Assembly (NCBI GenBank): GCA_949358305.1
Contig: OX442314.1
Span: forward strand, 38,041,211 to 38,105,210
Reading direction: 5' to 3'
DNA length: 64,000 nucleotides
Source: Strigamia acuminata
Lineage: Eukaryota > Arthropoda > Chilopoda > Geophilomorpha > Linotaeniidae
Under the pieces are notes generated by a model, which ran no database searches, was not told the origin of the DNA, and was given only the letters and a program-made list of their open reading frames with translations. The translations under genes and the position numbers were made by a program. Position 1 is the first letter of the stretch. The number at the start of each line of letters is the position of its first letter. This document shows positions 1 through 9,962 of the stretch, piece after piece.

Positions 1-2
1 TG

Positions 3-905
3 GTAAAACGCGGAATACCAACTTATTTATCTGGTATAGCCCACGAATGGCATACCGATAACCTCGACAAATTTGTTGACTGGAAAACTTTCGAAAAGAT
101 GTTTTTGGCGGAGTTTGACATGATCCCTGTCACCCGAGCCCGAAAGCTTCGAAATTTAATCCAGGGCCCAGAAGAGCCACTCTATACATTTCTTTTGAGA
201 TTTAAACAAGCTCAAGGATCTTATTCAAAAAGAGATGAAGCTCCTACTCTTCTCGAGAATTTGAACTTAGTTAGTTACAATCGAATAATCGATAGAGGTC
301 TCTATGAAGAATCATTTAATGACATATTTCAATTTGTCCGACAAAATAGGGCCCTTTTTGAAGCCCAAAATGCTAGTGTGGACACTATTGCCAATAAAGA
401 GGACGAAACTGTCCCGTCAAATACTCAAAAAGGTAAAGACGCCAGGAGTTCGCGCCCACTCATACGCTCTACTCAGACGTTGAACGCCGAACCAGAAGTT
501 GTACCTATGGAATCTGACGAGACAGACAATCTTGAAAACGATGTTGGATTCAGCAACATGGTATGTGCCCTATCGGAGAAAGCAACTGGAAAATGTTTCC
601 ATTGCAATCAACCAGGACACTTTAAGAGGGAATGTCCTTTGTTACAAAAAAGAAAATTTGTTCAGGACAAGCCCCAAGGTACTGGTAATAATACCAATTC
701 CAATCCCACCTCTGATCTTTTTAAACGACAGAGGCAAAATTGGGTGACCGCTGAATCTTTGGACCAAAAACTTGAAGACTTCAAAACTACTATGCAAACT
801 AGTATGACAAAATCCATGTCGGACTTATTCACTAAATTTTTGGATCCAAAAAATGCAACCACTCCACCTTTGGCGATTGAAGGTCCACCGGCCCCAAAAA
901 ACTAG
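3..905 (+). CDS. gag: Gag polyprotein, 5'-partial (element 1)
   Basis: The frame is open from the first bases, so this is the C-terminal 300 residues of a longer Gag. The first ~110 residues (for example W-x-F near the start and a run rich in E, N and L) fit the capsid region of retrotransposon Gag. One CCHC zinc knuckle (C-F-H-C-N-Q-P-G-H-F-K-R-E-C) lies at 594-635 and would bind element RNA. A K/Q/T-rich tail follows. The stop TAG at 903-905 comes directly after a slippery heptamer, so part of the ribosomes should continue into pol. Gag forms the intracellular particle in which reverse transcription occurs. Confidence is high for the family. Confidence 0.9.
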   Translation, partial: VKRGIPTYLSGIAHEWHTDNLDKFVDWKTFEKMFLAEFDMIPVTRARKLRNLIQGPEEPLYTFLLRFKQAQGSYSKRDEAPTLLENLNLVSYNRIIDRGLYEESFNDIFQFVRQNRALFEAQNASVDTIANKEDETVPSNTQKGKDARSSRPLIRSTQTLNAEPEVVPMESDETDNLENDVGFSNMVCALSEKATGKCFHCNQPGHFKRECPLLQKRKFVQDKPQGTGNNTNSNPTSDLFKRQRQNWVTAESLDQKLEDFKTTMQTSMTKSMSDLFTKFLDPKNATTPPLAIEGPPAPKN

Positions 906-930
906 TAGAGGGGGTTACCAAAAACCCCCT
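896..930 (+). promoter_or_regulatory. -1 programmed ribosomal frameshift signal (element 1)
   Basis: The heptamer A AAA AAC occupies 896-902 in the gag frame, with codons AAA 897-899 and AAC 900-902, then the gag stop TAG. Gag is in frame 0 and pol in frame 2 (position modulo 3), which needs a -1 shift. Six bases downstream AGGGGG (909-914) can pair with CCCCCT (925-930) around a 10-nt loop. Heptamer, spacer and stem match canonical retroviral -1 sites. Function is inferred; a pseudoknot partner was not searched for. Confidence 0.85.
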
Positions 931-3900
931 AAAAAACCAGAGTAGTACATTATCCTCAGAAATAGAAAATGTTCTAAACGAAACTCTGAACAAATTAGTA
1001 ATTCAAGATGAGGAAATTAAACGACCTAATCGTAAAACTAGGAAAAGGAATCCAAAGTATGTATTTAAGGAACCTTATCCCAACACTCCTTTTTCGATGG
1101 AAGAGACTGAAAATCCATTTACATCATTCGATGACGACCTCTTCCCTGCGGATAAGGGGGACGAATCTTGGCGAGAGTCCTTGAATGCAATAATTGAAAG
1201 CGCTATAAATCCTCCTGTTCGAGAGGAAACCACTAGTTCTAGTGGAGGAGTATGCGAAAGTTTGGAGGCAATGATGGAAAATTTAGATATCTCCTCGAAA
1301 TTATCTAGACATCATAGACTTCGTAAATATGTCAAAGAACATCAGCTCAAGAGAGCTGAAGTAGTTGAACGCATCAAACGTTTGGGAAACAGTATCGACG
1401 ACCCCCGAATGAAAGTAACAATAGGTGGACTCACCTATAATGCTTTAATGGATTCAGGAGCCACCCAATGTTTTATTGGATTACAATTACTTGACAGTAC
1501 TTGTGCCTCCCCTGACTTCATTCAAGATTGCCCCCGAAATATGAAAGTTTGTGCCGTCGGCATAACTCATATCCCGCTAGGACAAATAACCCTTTGTGTT
1601 CAATGGGCGGATGGAGTAGAATTCACTCCAATGAATTTCATCATTTTAGACAGAAATGTGTGTGGCCTAATTTTAGGCCACAATTTTATGCGTCGTACCA
1701 CAATCAATTTAAATCCAGCACGAGCTGAATTTGATTGTGACAACAAACCTGGTTGGACTGCGCCTTACGTAGATAACGAACTTAATGACAGTCTAGCGAG
1801 GTTACGCACAATAAAAAACGACGGAACAATCACTCATACACCCGACAATTGGGAAGAATTGTTGGTGAAAGATTGTGATTGCTCCGACGAGGAAAAGACC
1901 AAATTACTAGAAGTAATTTCCGGAATCAAGCACGTCTTTCGGGACAAAGTTGGTTGTACGAACCTTGCTAAACATAAGATTACGTTTAAAAAGGACGCGA
2001 AATGGAAAAAACAACCATTTCGCATGTACAATCCAGCTAAAATTGCGATTATGACCAAACTAGTTGAAGAGCTAGAAGCAGAGAATCTCATTGAGAAATC
2101 TACGGGACCTTATATAAGTCATCCCGTAATAGTTGCCAAACCAAATGGCACATATAGGTTATGTATTGATTACCGATGGCTAAATGCGATCACCGAAATC
2201 AATGCAATCCAAATGCCCAGTATTGATTTGCTCATGCACAATACGAATCAGGCAAAATACTTCACCTCACTTGACCTTACAAAAGGATATTATCAAGTAG
2301 AAATGGAAGATGAAGATAAACAGAAAACTGCTTTCTATACTCCAAAAGGCAACTATCAATTTGTACGTATGCCATTTGGGTTATGTAACGCGCCTTGTAC
2401 ATTTCAAGCTCTAATGGAACAGGTTATGGGTGACGCGTTATATAAACATGCATTAGTCTATTTAGACGATGTAATCATCTTTTCTCAGACCTGGGACCAA
2501 CATCTCGGTCACATTAAAGATGTCTTAGAACGACTAGACAAAGCCAACTTGTCCGTAAATAAAGAAAAGTCTAAGTTCGGCAGAACTACGCTAAAATTTC
2601 TGGGACATTTAATCACTCCAAATGGATTGGCCCCGGATCCTGACAAAATCGCGTCAGTACGAAAATTTCCAACCCCAAAAACATCGAAAGATGTTCAAAG
2701 GTTTCACGGGTTGGCAAATTTCTTTAGGAAGTTTATTCCTAACCACGGTGAAATTGCTACTCCACTGACTAGCATAATGCATGAGAAAGCAACTTTTGTC
2801 TGGGGACAAGAGCAAATGGACGCTTTCGAAAGAATTAAAGACATCTTATGCGACGAAACTCAAGTTTTATTAATGCCTAATATGCTCGAACCCTTTGTGA
2901 TTCTAACAGACGCTTCACATTCAGGATTAGGAGCGGTATTATGCCAAGATGTGGATTTTCTTGACAAAAACAAGGACAAATGGATTAAAACTCCAAGACC
3001 CGTAGCTTACGCTAGTCGCGTACTTCGAGGAGCCGAGCAACGTTACACTACTCCCGAACTAGAGTGTCTAGCGGTAGTATGGGCTGTAGAACGCTTCCGC
3101 CCTTACATAGAATACACGTCTTTCACCCTGGAGTCAGATGCAGAAGCCTTAAAATGGCTAATGGGGACGCCAGAACCTTCTGGTCGTTTTGGCCGATGGG
3201 CAATTAAACTGCAATGCGGCGCCTTTAAAATTAAGTATCGTCGTGGTACTCAAAATCAAGTCGCAGACGCATTTTCAAGAGCTCCTTTGAGTATTGAAGA
3301 CATTCCGAAGGATGATTATATCGAACCCACAGAAATAACTCAATTCTGGCCCGAGTGGGACGGAAATAAAGAAGTTACTCGTAGAGAAGAACCAAAACCC
3401 TGTCAGTTCTTAACAAACGTGTCAGTAAAGTTTGATTATTCCAAAAAATTAAATAATTCTTTGGAAAAGGGGGAGAAAGGTCATGTTGAACCAGAAACTT
3501 TATTTAGTGCGTTAACCGAAGTACTAAGTATAGTTCCTCCTACCAGAGCAGAAATCATCGAAGCTCAGCTCAAAGATTACGAATGCAGAAAAATAATAAC
3601 TCATCTAAAGTTAGATGAAGTTGAACAAAAGAAAAATAGGAAAACTAAGCGATGGATGAAAGACATCAAAGGCTACCAACTAGATTTCAAAGAAAATCAT
3701 GATAATGAAGATGAGAATAGTAATGATTCTGAAATGTTAATCTTCTTCAAACCAACATTTGAAGAAGAATTAAATGATTCCGGCAACGGATTTAAAGCGG
3801 TGATTCCACCGTCTTTAGTACGACGAGTGTTGTTCGCATGCCACGGACATCCGTTAAGTGGACATGCGGGGATGAGTAAAACGCTCGAACGAGCGAAACT

Positions 3901-5227
3901 CATCTATTATTGGCCTAAAATGAGCAAAGACACGTGTAATTATGTTCGTAGTTGTGTTCATTGCCAACAATACAAACCTAGTCAACACCGCAAACACAGA
4001 GCGAGTTATACTCCTCACAATATGGCACAGCCATGGGAAGTTCTTTGTTTAGACTTCATGGGTCCCAAACCCGCTGGACAATACCAACATAAATATATTT
4101 TAGTAGGAATCGATCAATGTACTAAATGGGTAGAATTAGCCCCATTAAGCAAAGCTTCAAGTGAAGCAATTATAACAAAATTAGGTGATATCGTACATAG
4201 ATGGGGTTACCCCAGGAAAATTATCAGCGATAATGGAAAACAGTTCGCATCCACCATCTATGAGGGTTTCTGTAAAAGGCACAACATTAAAATGACTCAT
4301 ATAAGTCCTTATCATGCTCAGGCCAACCCCACAGAACGGGCAAACAGGGATATCAAAATAATGCTTGCAATTTATTCTGATGTGCACTCTCACTGGCCAC
4401 GTTTTCTGAATGAATTTGCATTTGCATCCAGGACGGCAAAATCCGAAGCAACCGGATCGACGCCATTTTTATTAAATACGGGAAGAATAGTAACACTACC
4501 TTTCGACCCGCGAATTATTCAACACGCGAATAAATTCGATAAAAATAACCCTGAGGAATTCGTGTTTAATTTACTCGGGATTCTACGAAGAGCACACCAA
4601 GAAATGCACCGTAGGATCCAACTAAATTACGAGAAACACGACAGAATTCACCGTAATAAATTTCATATTTGCAAATATGAAGTAGGTGATTTAGTCTGGA
4701 AAAATACACATATTCTTTCCAATCAAGACAAAGGCATTATTAAAGGATTTGCTGAAAAACGAGACGGACCGTGGGAAATCACGGCCGTATTAACAGGAGG
4801 TGCATACGCCTTACGAAAATTATTAGATGATTCAATTGAACCATCAATAAATACGGATGATCTCACCCCGTATATCCCTTCATACCCGATTGAGACATGG
4901 ACTCTGGGTCAGAAAAAAGGAAAATTGGAAGATCACCCAAACCCTGATTGGATGTCGGCAAATTCCGAATTTAACAAATCTAATTCACAAGAATTAGATA
5001 ATCAAGATATGGAAGAACTTCCTCAAGAAAGTCTTGAACAAGAAGAAAGAATAATTCCTACCTCAAATGAAAATGGAAACGAGATTATCGATCCACGAAG
5101 TAATAACTCGAATAAACGGAAGCGAACAGCTGACCTTCCGGAAATAATCTCGAGACCAAAAAGAACTTCGAGGCCAAATCCGAAATACACTACGGATTTT
5201 GTGCAGATGATTCAAGAACGTCGTTAA
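902..5227 (+). CDS. pol: Pol polyprotein: protease, reverse transcriptase, RNase H, integrase (element 1)
   Basis: The frame is open from 881 and would be entered by -1 slippage at 896-902; the first ATG is at 1097. Counting from 1097, the aspartic protease motif D-S-G-A lies near residue 119, the RT catalytic Y-L-D-D near 455, and the RNase H motif T-D-A-S near 603. The integrase H-H-C-C zinc domain lies at about 914-960 and the D,D,E core near 985, 1045 and 1079. A charged tail of about 150 residues closes the protein; no chromodomain is seen. All catalytic motifs are intact and there is no internal stop, so the enzyme could be active. The product is cut into the enzymes that copy element RNA into DNA and insert it. 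Confidence 0.93.
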   Translation, partial: LVEGVTKNPLKNQSSTLSSEIENVLNETLNKLVIQDEEIKRPNRKTRKRNPKYVFKEPYPNTPFSMEETENPFTSFDDDLFPADKGDESWRESLNAIIESAINPPVREETTSSSGGVCESLEAMMENLDISSKLSRHHRLRKYVKEHQLKRAEVVERIKRLGNSIDDPRMKVTIGGLTYNALMDSGATQCFIGLQLLDSTCASPDFIQDCPRNMKVCAVGITHIPLGQITLCVQWADGVEFTPMNFIILDRNVCGLILGHNFMRRTTINLNPARAEFDCDNKPGWTAPYVDNELNDSLARLRTIKNDGTITHTPDNWEELLVKDCDCSDEEKTKLLEVISGIKHVFRDKVGCTNLAKHKITFKKDAKWKKQPFRMYNPAKIAIMTKLVEELEAENLIEKSTGPYISHPVIVAKPNGTYRLCIDYRWLNAITEINAIQMPSIDLLMHNTNQAKYFTSLDLTKGYYQVEMEDEDKQKTAFYTPKGNYQFVRMPFGLCNAPCTFQALMEQVMGDALYKHALVYLDDVIIFSQTWDQHLGHIKDVLERLDKANLSVNKEKSKFGRTTLKFLGHLITPNGLAPDPDKIASVRKFPTPKTSKDVQRFHGLANFFRKFIPNHGEIATPLTSIMHEKATFVWGQEQMDAFERIKDILCDETQVLLMPNMLEPFVILTDASHSGLGAVLCQDVDFLDKNKDKWIKTPRPVAYASRVLRGAEQRYTTPELECLAVVWAVERFRPYIEYTSFTLESDAEALKWLMGTPEPSGRFGRWAIKLQCGAFKIKYRRGTQNQVADAFSRAPLSIEDIPKDDYIEPTEITQFWPEWDGNKEVTRREEPKPCQFLTNVSVKFDYSKKLNNSLEKGEKGHVEPETLFSALTEVLSIVPPTRAEIIEAQLKDYECRKIITHLKLDEVEQKKNRKTKRWMKDIKGYQLDFKENHDNEDENSNDSEMLIFFKPTFEEELNDSGNGFKAVIPPSLVRRVLFACHGHPLSGHAGMSKTLERAKLIYYWPKMSKDTCNYVRSCVHCQQYKPSQHRKHRASYTPHNMAQPWEVLCLDFMGPKPAGQYQHKYILVGIDQCTKWVELAPLSKASSEAIITKLGDIVHRWGYPRKIISDNGKQFASTIYEGFCKRHNIKMTHISPYHAQANPTERANRDIKIMLAIYSDVHSHWPRFLNEFAFASRTAKSEATGSTPFLLNTGRIVTLPFDPRIIQHANKFDKNNPEEFVFNLLGILRRAHQEMHRRIQLNYEKHDRIHRNKFHICKYEVGDLVWKNTHILSNQDKGIIKGFAEKRDGPWEITAVLTGGAYALRKLLDDSIEPSINTDDLTPYIPSYPIETWTLGQKKGKLEDHPNPDWMSANSEFNKSNSQELDNQDMEELPQESLEQEERIIPTSNENGNEIIDPRSNNSNKRKRTADLPEIISRPKRTSRPNPKYTTDFVQMIQERR

Positions 5228-5821
5228 AAAGATTCTTAATATAAAAGGAATATTCTAAAAAAGATATTGATTTAAATCGGATATTGAATATTCAAATTGA
5301 AAATTCGCGAAGTCACCTGATAAATTATGACCCCGGGTGGAGAGTAAAAGATTCGTTCTATATTCAGTCTTCTAACACACACGTGAGAGGAGAAGAACTT
5401 TGTCGAATTCAACGAAAAACACGGTCAAACGCGTTGACATTGTTAGCTATAAATCAGCGAATACAGGTATTATGATTATGCATATAAAGTTATATCTATA
5501 TATCATGAAATTTCTTTGAATATTCGAAGAAATACGAACCAGCGGAATTCGTTTACTAGCGGCGGAGGATTTGAAAGCCACGTGCTCTAAACTCCAAGTT
5601 ATCGTCGAGGCGACTACACTTAGAATTCTACAAGCTACGCTTCTAAAGGAAGCAGGACATTTTCGTAAGTTCGATGAAATTATCAATACACAAAAGTGAA
5701 AAGTTGTAACGAATTATAATTATAAAATTCGTAAATTGAGTTACGCGTCTTCTCAATAGAGGGCGCGCGCATACAAAAGTATTGCAAATAAAACTAAAAC
5801 GTTTTCTATATTTGTAGAATT
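5228..5821 (+). other. pol-ORF3 intergenic leader (element 1)
   Basis: About 590 AT-rich bases separate the pol stop from the ATG of the third ORF. There is no convincing ATG-initiated ORF. Possible splice signals (CAG|GT near 5466; a pyrimidine-rich stretch ending AATAG near 5760) could serve a spliced subgenomic mRNA for ORF3, as envelope-type ORFs use, but this is speculation. Confidence 0.4.
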
Positions 5822-7432
5822 ATGGTCAAGAAGATACCAATTAAAAAGCGGCGAATTGTGATTCAGTCGAGTTCTTCGGAGGAAGAAGACACGCCAACAG
5901 TCAACCCGACCATCGTAACGGTCCCGGGAGCGCCAAATACTCCTATTGTGCTCGACCAAAAAGGATGGGACATATTAACCTGGGCCCGAAACAACCCAGA
6001 CGCTCTCCCAAAGGAAATTCGCCCAAAAACGGCTGTACCCAAAACGGCGATGGAGGTTACCCAAGAAACCTTCATTATACCAAAAAAGGACAGTTTTTCC
6101 AAAAGCCATCCTTTACAGTCGATCCCTAAACCAAGTACGAGTCGAATGAACGATTCGTCGACCTCTCATGAGAGAAGTCTGGACGAGATTGTCCAATTAG
6201 AGGCGAATCGAAATCCCGAGGGAAATCGCCACCAAGACAACAAACGTAAACAGCGAGAGTACGTCCATTACGACTCGCCGCCACCCACAACTTCGCGCGA
6301 AGTAGTGTATACCCCAAGATATAATACGGCCAGAGTAAAACGTACGTTTGTGTCCACGAGAGCCCCCAAACTACAGCCGATGACTGCTCAACAAAGAGCA
6401 GCTAATAAGCAAGAAAAGGCACTGCGTCGAAAAGCCGCCTGCGATCGTGACTTAGAATTGGGAATTCCACACGACAATTTGGAGCTCGCAAAGGGCGAAA
6501 TACCGTGCCCCTTCTGTTTCGGGGTTGGTTGGATGTCCGGCTCCGGGACAGGGTGCCATTTAGCATCATGCGGGAATTGTCTCGGATCAAAACGACGATT
6601 GAAAATCCAACCCTGGAACCCCAAGTTTGTTTCATTCGTGGTTAAAGGGTTGTTCGATCCAGTACCCCGAAAATGGGCAACCTGCCACCTTTGTAAGGCT
6701 TTACTATCTAACGATGGCAAAGCTGTATACGAGGATCCCGAATTTATGAATTCGCGAAGAACGCCCCTTGGTCTTCAAATGGGTTTGGAAAAAATGCCAA
6801 GTGTTGTCTGCGTAGATAACGCGACCCAAACGGAAGAAGCCACATTGGTTCCCATGCCAAATATCGCGGAACACGGGATTTCGAACGAATTCTTAATCGA
6901 ACCCTACCAAGTTCCCCCGAACACCAAGATAGGACAGTTATTCGTTTGGGAGGTCGAATACTACTACCCCATCGTAGCTCGACTTGCGATAATAATTTCT
7001 CGCCAATTGATTACGGGTCTTCCCGATCAAATAACGGTAGGATACGTGACCAGGATCATGCAAATGATCTTGAATCCACGTCGCGTTGAGGGCTTCAACA
7101 TTTTGGAGCACCTTTGGAATCTGCTCGTGGGAAAAATCGCAGCTGAGATGAAAAACCAAATATGTGAAGGCTGGATTTTGGTTTTGCCCCCGGTGATTGA
7201 CATCTACGAAGATCTCAAAAAGATGATCGATGAAGAAGACGGATCGACTGATCAGCCTGAAGCAGGGGATAAAGCACCCGAAACGCCCATCGCCACGGAA
7301 GTTGTTGCGACCGCTGCATTTTTCATAGATCGGCAACCGGAAGAACCCCTTCCCGCCAAGAAACGTGGCAAAAAGTCTTCTTCAAAGGACAGGCAAAAGC
7401 CCGCCTCGGAGACCGAAAAAGGTCAAGATTAA
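5822..7432 (+). CDS. Third ORF of element 1, non-envelope protein with DnaJ-like zinc motifs
   Basis: This 536-residue ORF follows pol at the usual env position. The N-terminus is basic then acidic and serine-rich (S-S-S-S-E-E-E-D); residues ~90-190 are low complexity. In the middle are C-P-F-C-F-G-V-G and C-G-N-C-L-G-S-K, which match the CxxCxGxG pattern of DnaJ cysteine-rich zinc fingers, and further on a C-H-L-C pair. The last third is hydrophobic-helical (~residues 380-460), then a K/E/P-rich tail. No signal peptide, transmembrane helix or furin site is visible, so it is not an envelope glycoprotein. I do not recognise the family; an RNA-binding, chaperone-like or silencing-suppressor role is possible but not shown. 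The ATG at 5822 is the first in frame. Confidence 0.75.
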   Translation: MVKKIPIKKRRIVIQSSSSEEEDTPTVNPTIVTVPGAPNTPIVLDQKGWDILTWARNNPDALPKEIRPKTAVPKTAMEVTQETFIIPKKDSFSKSHPLQSIPKPSTSRMNDSSTSHERSLDEIVQLEANRNPEGNRHQDNKRKQREYVHYDSPPPTTSREVVYTPRYNTARVKRTFVSTRAPKLQPMTAQQRAANKQEKALRRKAACDRDLELGIPHDNLELAKGEIPCPFCFGVGWMSGSGTGCHLASCGNCLGSKRRLKIQPWNPKFVSFVVKGLFDPVPRKWATCHLCKALLSNDGKAVYEDPEFMNSRRTPLGLQMGLEKMPSVVCVDNATQTEEATLVPMPNIAEHGISNEFLIEPYQVPPNTKIGQLFVWEVEYYYPIVARLAIIISRQLITGLPDQITVGYVTRIMQMILNPRRVEGFNILEHLWNLLVGKIAAEMKNQICEGWILVLPPVIDIYEDLKKMIDEEDGSTDQPEAGDKAPETPIATEVVATAAFFIDRQPEEPLPAKKRGKKSSSKDRQKPASETEKGQD

Positions 7433-7803
7433 GCCATGTTCAAAGTTAAAACAATTAGCAGTTTGTTTGTGTGTTCTGTGATAAAAACAAAAATATAATA
7501 TGTAACCAGAAAATTCTTTAACGAAGATTTTTGTAAGAAGTGCTTCTTCGTTATACGAAAAGACTTCATGTTTATTGTTTTAATAATAACCAAACTATTT
7601 TTTATAACCGTCTCTGAAAGGAGAAAATAAAAAAGCATTTTTTGAGCATCCTAAGGATAAGAACATGTTTATTAAAAAACACTCGTGGGCCTTATAAATA
7701 TTGGAAATAAAATATTTATTGACATGGATGAATTTGACACGAATGATATTCCTAAAGAATAACATAAAATATAAGAGTATATGTTTAGTTATTAAGGGGG
7801 ATG
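7433..7803 (+). other. 3' untranslated interval ending in polypurine tract (element 1)
   Basis: AT-rich sequence without an ORF. It ends in the purine-rich run AAGGGGGATG (7794-7803) immediately before TGTGAC of the LTR, the expected place for the plus-strand primer of reverse transcription. Confidence 0.7.
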
Positions 7804-8162
7804 TGTGACAAATTAGCAATAGATGGCGCCACTAGTACTAGCGGCAAATTCAACCTCGAACTTACTATTTTACATAGAAATGGTTCACAAAACATATTGT
7901 TATGTTTGCTATGACTAAATATAATTTAGATCGATAATATAAAGTTATATTATCAATACTCAATAAGTCAAAGCAGGTATTCTTGCTTTATCACGGGTAC
8001 GCGACCTGAAACCCATTTTCAGAATGTATTTCCGTTCTGTGTATCCATTTCCTGTCCCCGGTATCCAGTTCCGGTTTATGCTAAAAGATTAGCATAATCC
8101 CAATTTGCGTCTCCATATCCACTTCCTGCGATACGAGATTGGTGGAACCTAATCCCACCGAG

Positions 8163-8169
8163 TATAAAA
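8163..8169 (+). promoter_or_regulatory. TATA box of element 1 LTR
   Basis: TATAAAA, about 25 bases downstream of ATTGG (a reversed CCAAT box, near 8139). Transcription should start near 8190-8200. Confidence 0.65.
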
Positions 8170-8255
8170 CTCCCTGACAACAGGAAGTAAAGCTAGTTCT
8201 TGATTTCTGGTTATTTGGTATGTTCCGCATGTCAAATAACTGTTTCTTACTCAGG

Positions 8256-8673
8256 GCATGGGCCTACCGGTCCATGCATAGCATGGCTCTGCTGAGCCAT
8301 GCAACCCCCGTCAACTGAAGGCGAAGTTCGGACTGTTAATGTTTCCGTCAAACGGTCTTGCCGAGGAGAAAGCCTCCCGCATAAGTATCCTCGTGGTCGG
8401 ACAATAGAGTCACGTGTGATACCAAAGTATTTAGTAACCGTTAGTAGCACTGTTACTGAAAGAGATTGACTCCATCACTTGATGGTGCCAAAGCAGTCTG
8501 CATGCAAAACATGCAGTTACCGCCAGTAGCACTATGTGTTTGGGAAAGTTATATCTCTTCGGTGATGGTGCCAAAGCAGTCTACTTATGAGTAGTATCTC
8601 AGGTGATTAATTCTGTTGTGCAGAACTGCGGGCTATATCCCCCTGAATACCAGTGCCGTCTCTCACCGCACTG
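8256..8673 (+). other. Hairpin-dense transcribed part of element 1 LTR
   Basis: At least seven perfect short hairpins lie within ~420 bases downstream of the TATA box: 8256-8261/8272-8277; 8281-8289/8294-8302 (9 bp, 4-nt loop); 8345-8348/8352-8355; 8498-8504/8510-8516 (7 bp); 8581-8585/8590-8594; 8611-8615/8621-8625; 8651-8656/8668-8673. A 17-base box, GATGGTGCCAAAGCAGT, occurs twice (8481-8497 and 8564-8580), each time directly followed by a hairpin of different sequence. In the 5' LTR this would be the RNA leader. Confidence 0.6.
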
Positions 8674-9336
8674 TTATTTAGGGCACGCGCGATACTGTTC
8701 TGCTCAGCAAGGCGAACTTTGACGGCAATTGTGTGTTGCGCTGTTTAATCTTTATTATATCTTGTAGTCGATAAAAAACCTTAATTGTTTAAACTTGGCA
8801 ACAAGTTAACAACCGAAGTAAGTCACGAGACTTATTTCACTGTATGACGAATCAAATTCGTAACAATAAATTGAATACAATTTATTGAGTTAATTTATTA
8901 AACTCACAACATCGCGAATTAAATATAATTCGCAAGCGGAACCTTGGCGAATAAATGACTTCATTTATTCATTACCAATTTCCAACCCTAGTTGTGGCGG
9001 TGCACATGAGTCAACCGCACCTCTCGGATCGAGCCAGACAGCATTACACGGACCATTACACGATACGAACCAGGAACGCGAAGAAACCAGTTCCACGATT
9101 ACGAAGCGCCGACGGAAGCCGCGAGGACACAGCCAGCCCGGCTATCTGATGACATCTATACTCGGTCGAGCGGGCGTTTTGCCGTTCCCGAACCCAGAAT
9201 CACCATTAACCGTAATCATATTATTTCAGGGCTGTTTTACAGCCAATTTCATGTATAGTTTAACTTGTATTTAACTTGCCAAATGTCGGCATTAGTCATT
9301 TGTATAACTTTAGGATTGATTATATTGTTTAGTAAC

Positions 9337-9342
9337 AATAAA
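9337..9342 (+). terminator. Polyadenylation signal of element 1
   Basis: AATAAA about 115 bases before the inferred LTR end. Confidence 0.6.
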
Positions 9343-9455
9343 TGTCACGTTTTGAGAAACTCTGTTGTCTTTATTATCTCGTATTTTATTCACTATTTCA
9401 CGCGACTTATACCCGGTACTATCATGCGATAGGAGTTGTGGTCGTCACCGTCACA

Positions 9456-9962
9456 GAATTTTTATTGTAAGACCTGCAAAAAAAAATTGCTTGTTTTATC
9501 ATTTTTTAACTCTGGTTCCAGCCTGTTTGTGTTTTATTAGCAATTGGTTTATAATCAGTTATCAATAAAAATTTGCACGCAAATGACAGCTTTTGTAGCT
9601 TATGTGTTGGTTTACCTGTTTAACCATTTTACGTAATGTCATCATAATCAGGCCATGTTTCACCGTGACTGTTTTCATGTTTAAATATTCAGAATCATAA
9701 TTTGAAAGGCCAAAGCCATTGAAATTGCAAGCTGGTTTAGCACTGCAAGATTTATAATGTGTACAAAACATCTTATTTGGTTTCTATCAGTAAATAGCAT
9801 GCCTGCTGAATCCAATTCAGAAAATTTCATTTTGGGGATAAATATGATGTTAGGGAAAATAGTTTAGCGTTAATAATAAATGCAAGTTTTTGATAGTCAT
9901 TGCTGTGGATGTTGGGAACTGAGTTCTCATCTGCAGTCAATGATTTAATACAGCTTTCACAA
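9456..9962 (+). other. Right flank of element 1, no recognisable gene
   Basis: AT-rich sequence with a short A run; no ORF with protein-like composition, RNA gene or repeat boundary was seen. Confidence 0.5.

Larger units (their letters stand above)
1..9455 (+). mobile_element. Ty3/Gypsy LTR retrotransposon, element 1 (5' end outside window)
   Basis: Gag, Pol, a third ORF, a polypurine tract and a complete 3' LTR follow one another on the plus strand. The 5' LTR, primer-binding site and gag N-terminus lie left of the window. The order protease, RT, RNase H, integrase is that of Ty3/Gypsy (Metaviridae). All three reading frames are open where visible, so the copy may be recent, but LTR divergence cannot be judged with one LTR. 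The extra ORF sits where errantiviruses carry env but shows no signal peptide or membrane segment. Confidence 0.92.
7804..9455 (+). repeat. 3' LTR of element 1 (1,652 bp)
   Basis: The LTR begins TGTGAC just after the polypurine tract. The first matching inverted terminus downstream is GTCACA at 9450-9455, giving perfect 6-bp inverted ends. A TATA box at 8163-8169 and AATAAA at 9337-9342 divide it into U3 (~380 bp), a very long R (~1.15 kb) and a short U5. The right end is inferred from the inverted terminus because the other LTR is outside the window. Confidence 0.75.

Noticed and set aside
5284-5475. 63-codon ORF after pol of element 1
   Set aside because: No ATG at its start and no protein-like features; probably part of the ORF3 leader.
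8256-8673. Hammerhead or HDV-like ribozyme in the LTR
   Set aside because: No CTGANGA...GAAA core or convincing double-pseudoknot layout was found; only simple hairpins are supported.
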